From contig OZ037882.1 in the NCBI GenBank assembly GCA_964035575.1, positions 1,178,001 through 1,242,000 on the forward strand: a stretch of DNA of 64,000 bases, in the 5' to 3' direction. The notes beneath the pieces were generated by a model. That model searched no databases, was not told where the DNA came from, and saw only the letters and a program-made list of their open reading frames with translations. Each line of letters begins with the position of its first letter. The stretch's first letter is position 1. The DNA comes from Rhynchopus sp. YZ270_cl-10 (Eukaryota > Euglenozoa > Diplonemea > Diplonemida > Diplonemidae). Below, piece after piece: positions 60,069-64,000 of the stretch. A program made the translations under genes and the position numbers.

Positions 60069-61217
60069 TATATCAGTGGCTGTCACGAAAGGTGTCAATT
60101 TCAGAATCCCAAAAAAAAAAGTCAATTTTTTTTTTTGAAAAGTACGTATTTGGGCTTAAATTTGCCCGCTGATTCCATTGGAGCAAGAATTTTGAACTTT
60201 TGAAAAAATCAAATTTAGTCAAATCCAAAAAAGCGGTTTTTGCCGAAAATCTTTTTGAAATCCCGGGATAGGAGCCTAATTTTCCGGAGCTGGAAACTGC
60301 GCGGATCTGCATTTCCGGAGTCCGCGCAAAAAAAATGAAAAAAAAATCGAGAAGATTAGTGGAGTAGAAGTTTAGTGGAAGGTGGTCCACTGGGTTTGGG
60401 CACTTTACTACTGTATTCCTATAGGTAAAAACCCGTTCAAAAGTGCCTATGTGGGCCACCATGTAAAAAAAAGTGGTGAGGGTGAGGCTTTTGTGTTGTT
60501 TGAGGGCTTCAAAACCTTATTCAGAGTCTTTTATGTAGTTTTTTTTACAACTCGTTGTAAAACCACCTGAATATATGACCTAGGGAACCTACGACAAACG
60601 TGACCGACCCATTTTTTGCACCTTTCCACTGTATTCCGGAGCCGGGGGTGGTAACTCCCCTTATTGCCCAAGGCAGACCAAGCCACCTCTCCTTCGGGAC
60701 GTCAGCAGAAGACGCCAGGACCCAAGCACGCACGTACTTCGGCAGCAACGCAATTTGCCAGCCATTCTCACAGCTGTCACGAAGCAACATCGCTCCAGCA
60801 TTACCAGGACAGGTTCTGATTATGAGCCATTTTCCTTAGTGTTTTCCCCTATTAAAAGTAGTGAAAATTCGATTTTGGGGGGAGAGCCGACCATCCCACA
60901 GGAAAAAATGGGTGCAAAATTTTTAAAAAAAGTACGGAATTGAGAGATTTTTGACGAATGAATCCAAAGAAAGCATTTTCGAAAAAAATATTCAACTTCT
61001 GGTCGGTCCACAGGCCAGTTTCCTTAGGCCACTTTTTCGACCCTCATCCCACAATCCCGGGGAGGGGGAGAAAAAAAATTCCCCCGGAAACTGCGCGGAT
61101 CTGCATTTCCGGAGTCCGCGCAAAAAAATGCAAAAAAAATCGATAAGATTAGTGGAGTAGAAGTTTAGTGGAAGGTGGTCCACCAAATTGACACCTTTCG
61201 TGACAGCCACTGATATA
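60069..61217. mobile_element. MITE-like inverted-repeat element (TATATCAG ends), second copy type
   Basis: A 33-bp perfect inverted repeat, TATATCAGTGGCTGTCACGA onward, at 60069-60101 and reversed at 61185-61217. Span 1.15 kb, non-coding. Outside both ends lies a direct repeat TGCCAAAAAATTTGCACG (about 60,046 and 61,223). Confidence 0.55.
60285..60395. repeat. Direct repeat pair inside the intron element
   Basis: GGAAACTGCGCGGATCTGCA ... TTAGTGGAGTAGAAGTTTAG ... GAAGGTGGTCCAC, repeated almost exactly at about 61,083-61,184. Confidence 0.7.
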
Positions 61218-61616
61218 CAGGGCTGCCAAAAAATTTGCACGTACTACAGTACTTACCAAGAGGGGCTTTCTGCTTGAAGAAAGTTGCCGATTTTTTTTGT
61301 GTCGGAAAGTTTTCTTCCAGATTGTGCAAGACACGGGGTTTTTGATATTTTCTGAAAAAACAGAGAGGGCGCACCAGGCCGCATGCCGGAGGTGCTATGA
61401 GGGAGTTTCTTAGAAAACTTGTTCTCTACACTAGCATCACACTGGCACCGTACTCATTTTAACAAAACCCAAGAACTTGCCCAATTCTGCAAATTGACCC
61501 CACCACAGAACGTACGGATTCCGGAAATGCAAATGCCGGTGTTTTCGCGCATTCAGCATCTGGGAGAGAAAATCTGGGTTGTGGGATTTACCTTGGCCCC
61601 TTTACCTTACACTCAT

Positions 61617-61890
61617 TTTGACCAAAACCAAGAACTTGGCCATTTCTGCAAATTGACCCCACCACAGTGCGGACAGATTCCGGAAATGCCAATCGCAGTA
61701 TGTTTTGGGGCTGAAAAATTTTCAGGGGAAAATTTTTTTGAGCAGCATTTTTTGGCCGAAAATGGGCCCCACGTATAAGCAACCGGGCTCATATTTTCCA
61801 AAATTTAAGTGGTCAAAAAATTGTCCAATTTTCGAGATTGACCCCACCACTGCACGGGTGAATCTCAAAAATGCAAATAAGGACGTTTTT
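61617..61890. repeat. Dispersed repeats R2 and R1 (second copies)
   Basis: R2 at 61617-61730 and R1 at 61757-61890, closely matching 24745-24870 and 23715-23862. Their order relative to each other is reversed compared with the first locus. Confidence 0.65.
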
Positions 61891-61994
61891 GGCACAAAAT
61901 AAATCTGCCAAAAAAATTGTGTCCCGGATTGGATTTTGGACCCCCCGGACCCCATATTTAGAAATTGCCCTGCTTGTAAAAGTTGAACACTGTG

Positions 61995-62437
61995 TACTGT
62001 AGGTACTGTAGGTACTGTAGGTACTGTAGGTACTGTAGGTACTGTAGGTACTGTAGGTACTGTAGGTACTGTAGGTACTGTAGGTACTGTAGGTACTGTA
62101 GGTACTGTAGGTACTGTAGGTACTGTAGGTACTGTAGGTACTGTAGGTACTGTAGGTACTGTAGGTACTGTAGGTACTGTAGGTACTGTAGGTACTGTAG
62201 GTACTGTAGGTACTGTAGGTACTGTAGGTACTGTAGGTACTGTAGGTACTGTAGGTACTGTAGGTACTGTAGGTACTGTAGGTACTGTAGGTACTGTAGG
62301 TACTGTAGGTACTGTAGGTACTGTAGGTACTGTAGGTACTGTAGGTACTGTAGGTACTGTAGGTACTGTAGGTACTGTAGGTACTGTAGGTACTGTAGGT
62401 ACTGTAGGTACTGTAGGTACTGTAGGTACTGTAGGTA
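61995..62437. repeat. Microsatellite (TACTGTAGG)n, about 49 units
   Basis: Perfect 9-bp repeat over about 443 bp within the AAA-gene intron. The long open frames it creates are artefacts. Confidence 0.97.
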
Positions 62438-62445
62438 CGGGTTTC

Positions 62446-62670
62446 GCACTTTTTCCGCACTTTTTCCGCACTTATTCGCACTTTTACCATGTTGGCTTGC
62501 TGACTGTGTCTGTGTACCTGTGTAGGTACACAGGTACACAGTACCTACAGTACACAGTATTCTGTGGGTACCTACCGTACCTGTACCTGTGTGCCTGTGT
62601 ATTTGGCAAAGACAGTCAGTAAGCCTACATGCTAAAAGTGCGAACAAGTGCGGAAAAAGTGCGAATCAGA
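62446..62670. repeat. Palindromic segment with GTGCGGAAAAAGTGCGAA arms
   Basis: The left arm CGCACTTTTTCCGCACTT at 62446 onward is inverted at 62634-62668. The interior is itself symmetrical (CTTGCTGACTGTG against CAGTCAGTAAG; GGTACACAGGTACACAGTAC). A further copy of the arm, GTGCGGAAAAAGTGCGAATC, is at about 59,942. It could extrude as a cruciform or form a hairpin in the pre-mRNA. Confidence 0.65.
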
Positions 62671-62802
62671 CCCCTTCAGCCACACCATGTACGGTAGCAA
62701 TTTGTGGAACGTAGGCTCTTCTTCCCACCCACTTTCTCGCGTTTTCCGCTTTTTTACATTTTCCAATGTTCCTTTTACACAAACACCCTTTCATCTCTCC
62801 AG

Positions 62803-62937
62803 GCTGCACAATCCCCGTATATCCCGGGGTGCCGCTAGTTCTCACCGTGACCGCCGCTGTTGAGGCTGCCCTGCCCCCTTCCCTGGAGGGGCTGACTGTG
62901 CACCGCTGCCCAGCCTATTCGTCTGAGAACCTCTTTG
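62803..62937 (+). CDS. Giant AAA ATPase, internal exon
   Basis: 135 bp, 45 codons in phase with both neighbours (CTIPVYPGVPLVLTVTAAVE through ENLF-G). It starts after CTCTCCAG and ends before GTATGT. Probably the end of AAA-4. Confidence 0.75.
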
Positions 62938-63241
62938 GTATGTTTCTAGCACCGGTAAAAATAAATAAATTTTCTTGGTGTGTGACTGAGTGTGGGGATG
63001 CGTTCAAGAATTAAACTCTCTTCCCCCCAAACCCCCTTTCGTCTCTGGTTTTCTTTATCCAAACGTGGAGCGGATGCGTAATAATTTTGGCTGCTGAGTG
63101 CTGTTGAGTGGTTCACACGAAAGACAAGCATCTCTGCTCAGCCCGGTGGTTTTATTTTTGTAGATGACTGACAGAGAATAAGGTTCATCTAACCAAACGT
63201 TTCTTTGTATGTTGTATAGACCACTCACCCCCCTTTTACAG
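62938..63241 (+). other. 304-bp intron of the AAA gene
   Basis: GTATGT donor and CCCTTTTACAG acceptor. Frame preserved across it (ENLF then DILESLICQNN). AT-rich, nothing else seen. Confidence 0.75.
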
Positions 63242-64000
63242 ACATCTTGGAGTCATTGATATGTCAAAACAACGAAAAAAACGGTGAGACGCGGATGCTA
63301 GCACGGTCTGTCGTCTCGCAGCTCTCCTCCTACTCGATGAAGGGGAAGCAGCGTCTTGCGTCGTTCATTGGAAAGTACAGTAAAACTGCGAAGATCAGTC
63401 GACCTGCGGCATTGGTGTTGGGCATGCACTTGCTTATGCATAAAAACGTGGACCGAGAAAAACTGTTGAAGGAGAAGTGGACGAGCGATCTTGTGACCGA
63501 GAGTCTGGCAGTGCTTCCGCCTAAGGGTGCGGTGGATGATTCGAAGACGATGGCCGACTTTATCAAAGTGGATGACAAAAGGAAGACCATCCATCTTGTC
63601 GACGACGGCGTCACCCTCGGAGTAGCAAAATGCCGTGTGGACGGCATGCAAACCCGCATCGCCGAATCTCCCATCGTCCCTATCCCTGCACTCCGCAAAA
63701 ACCTTTCCAGCATCTTTGCGACCCGAGCCCTCCGCATGCCTTTGCTGTTGGAAGGTGCGCCTGGTATTGGCAAGAGCTTTCTGGTTGAGTCTGCTGCTGC
63801 GTTGCTAGGCGCGAAGTTTGTGAGGGTGCAGTTTAGTGCGGGGACAACAGTGTCTCATTTGTTTGGTGCGTCGATTCCGACTATTGATAATGGGATGCGG
63901 GTGTTTAAGAGACAGGAGGGGGTTTTGGGTGAGGCTTTGAGGACTGCGTCAAAGAAGTGTGAGGTGTGGGTGTTGTTGGATGAGCTGAACCTCGCACCCC
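63242..64000 (+). CDS. Giant AAA ATPase, next exon (runs off the window)
   Basis: The open frame continues to the window edge. After a helical stretch it holds AAA-5 with an intact Walker A, GAPGIGKS, followed by FVRVQFSAGTTVSHLFG and Walker B VWVLLDELNLAP at the very end. With AAA-1 to AAA-4 upstream this makes at least five AAA units in one chain, as in midasin, dynein or RNF213-type rings. AAA-1 and AAA-5 look competent for ATP hydrolysis, AAA-2 to AAA-4 look degenerate. Confidence 0.82.

Larger units (their letters stand above)
59826..62802 (+). other. 2977-bp intron of the AAA gene, filled with repeats
   Basis: GT donor at 59826 and CTCTCCAG acceptor ending at 62802. Joining gives an unbroken frame (LSVVSPT-G-CTIPVYPGVP). 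The intron contains an inverted-repeat element (60069-61217), dispersed repeats R1 and R2, a 9-bp microsatellite and a palindromic segment. No gene was seen in it. An open frame at about 60,600-60,840 looks non-coding. Confidence 0.75.

Noticed and set aside
61958-62525. VPT-, YST- or LQY-repeat proteins
   Set aside because: Translation products of a 9-bp microsatellite inside a well-supported intron.

Overview
The window is eukaryotic nuclear DNA, most likely from a free-living or parasitic protist that I cannot name. It has long, nearly intron-free reading frames of several kb, a few GT...AG introns, about 50 percent GC coding sequence with AT-rich spacers, and protein families restricted to or typical of eukaryotes (ubiquitin and SUMO proteases, SPRY, midasin/dynein-type AAA rings, NACHT-WD40, N-myristoylation). 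No bacterial operon logic, tRNA, rRNA or CRISPR was seen.

Region 1 (1-28,700) is a tandem array of one family of membrane-bound class III adenylate cyclase genes, all on the + strand: a 3' end at the window edge, two frameshifted copies (2068-4194 and 10770-12886) and four open copies of 715-716 codons (14285, 17178, 20770, 26527). Each has an N-terminal multi-pass membrane part, a complete catalytic domain and a second, degenerate cyclase-like domain. The spacers carry two repeated blocks: one downstream of most copies, and one upstream with a probable 60-bp intron. Between the two broken copies sits a different gene (4811-10033), a 1740-residue NLR-like protein with a predicted myristoylation signal, ankyrin-like repeats, an arginine-type ADP-ribosyltransferase domain, NACHT, pentapeptide repeats and 14 WD40 repeats.

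Region 2 (28,700-30,825) is gene-poor and contains a 1.2-kb inverted-repeat element ending 46 bp before the next ATG.

Region 3 (30,826-64,000, running off the right edge) is one giant multi-AAA ATPase gene of midasin/dynein-related type with a SPRY domain. A 24.3-kb DNA element (34,541-58,795) interrupts it. The element has inverted ends beginning TAGGGGGGTCCTAGC and a perfect 7-bp target duplication, TTCAGCG. The host reading frame runs up to one copy of TTCAGCG and resumes after the other, which indicates a clean and recent insertion. Further right the host gene has a 2977-bp intron full of repeats and a 304-bp intron.

The element is the most unusual thing here. Its left third is two very regular tandem arrays (49 x 113 bp, then 38 x 122 bp). 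Its right part encodes two long paralogous proteins. Both have a shared N-terminal region, a Josephin-like Cys-His protease-like domain, low-complexity Gln/Pro/Ala/His linkers and UIM-like ubiquitin-binding motifs. One ends in a ubiquitin-specific protease (USP) domain and the other in a Ulp1/SENP (C48) domain. A third gene of unknown function lies near the right end. No complete transposase is recognisable. A TND-E-FG motif in the first protein could be the tail of an RNase-H-fold transposase whose front part lay where the arrays now are. The architecture resembles ataxin-3 (Josephin, polyQ, UIM) fused to a second ubiquitin- or SUMO-type protease and carried on a transposable element.
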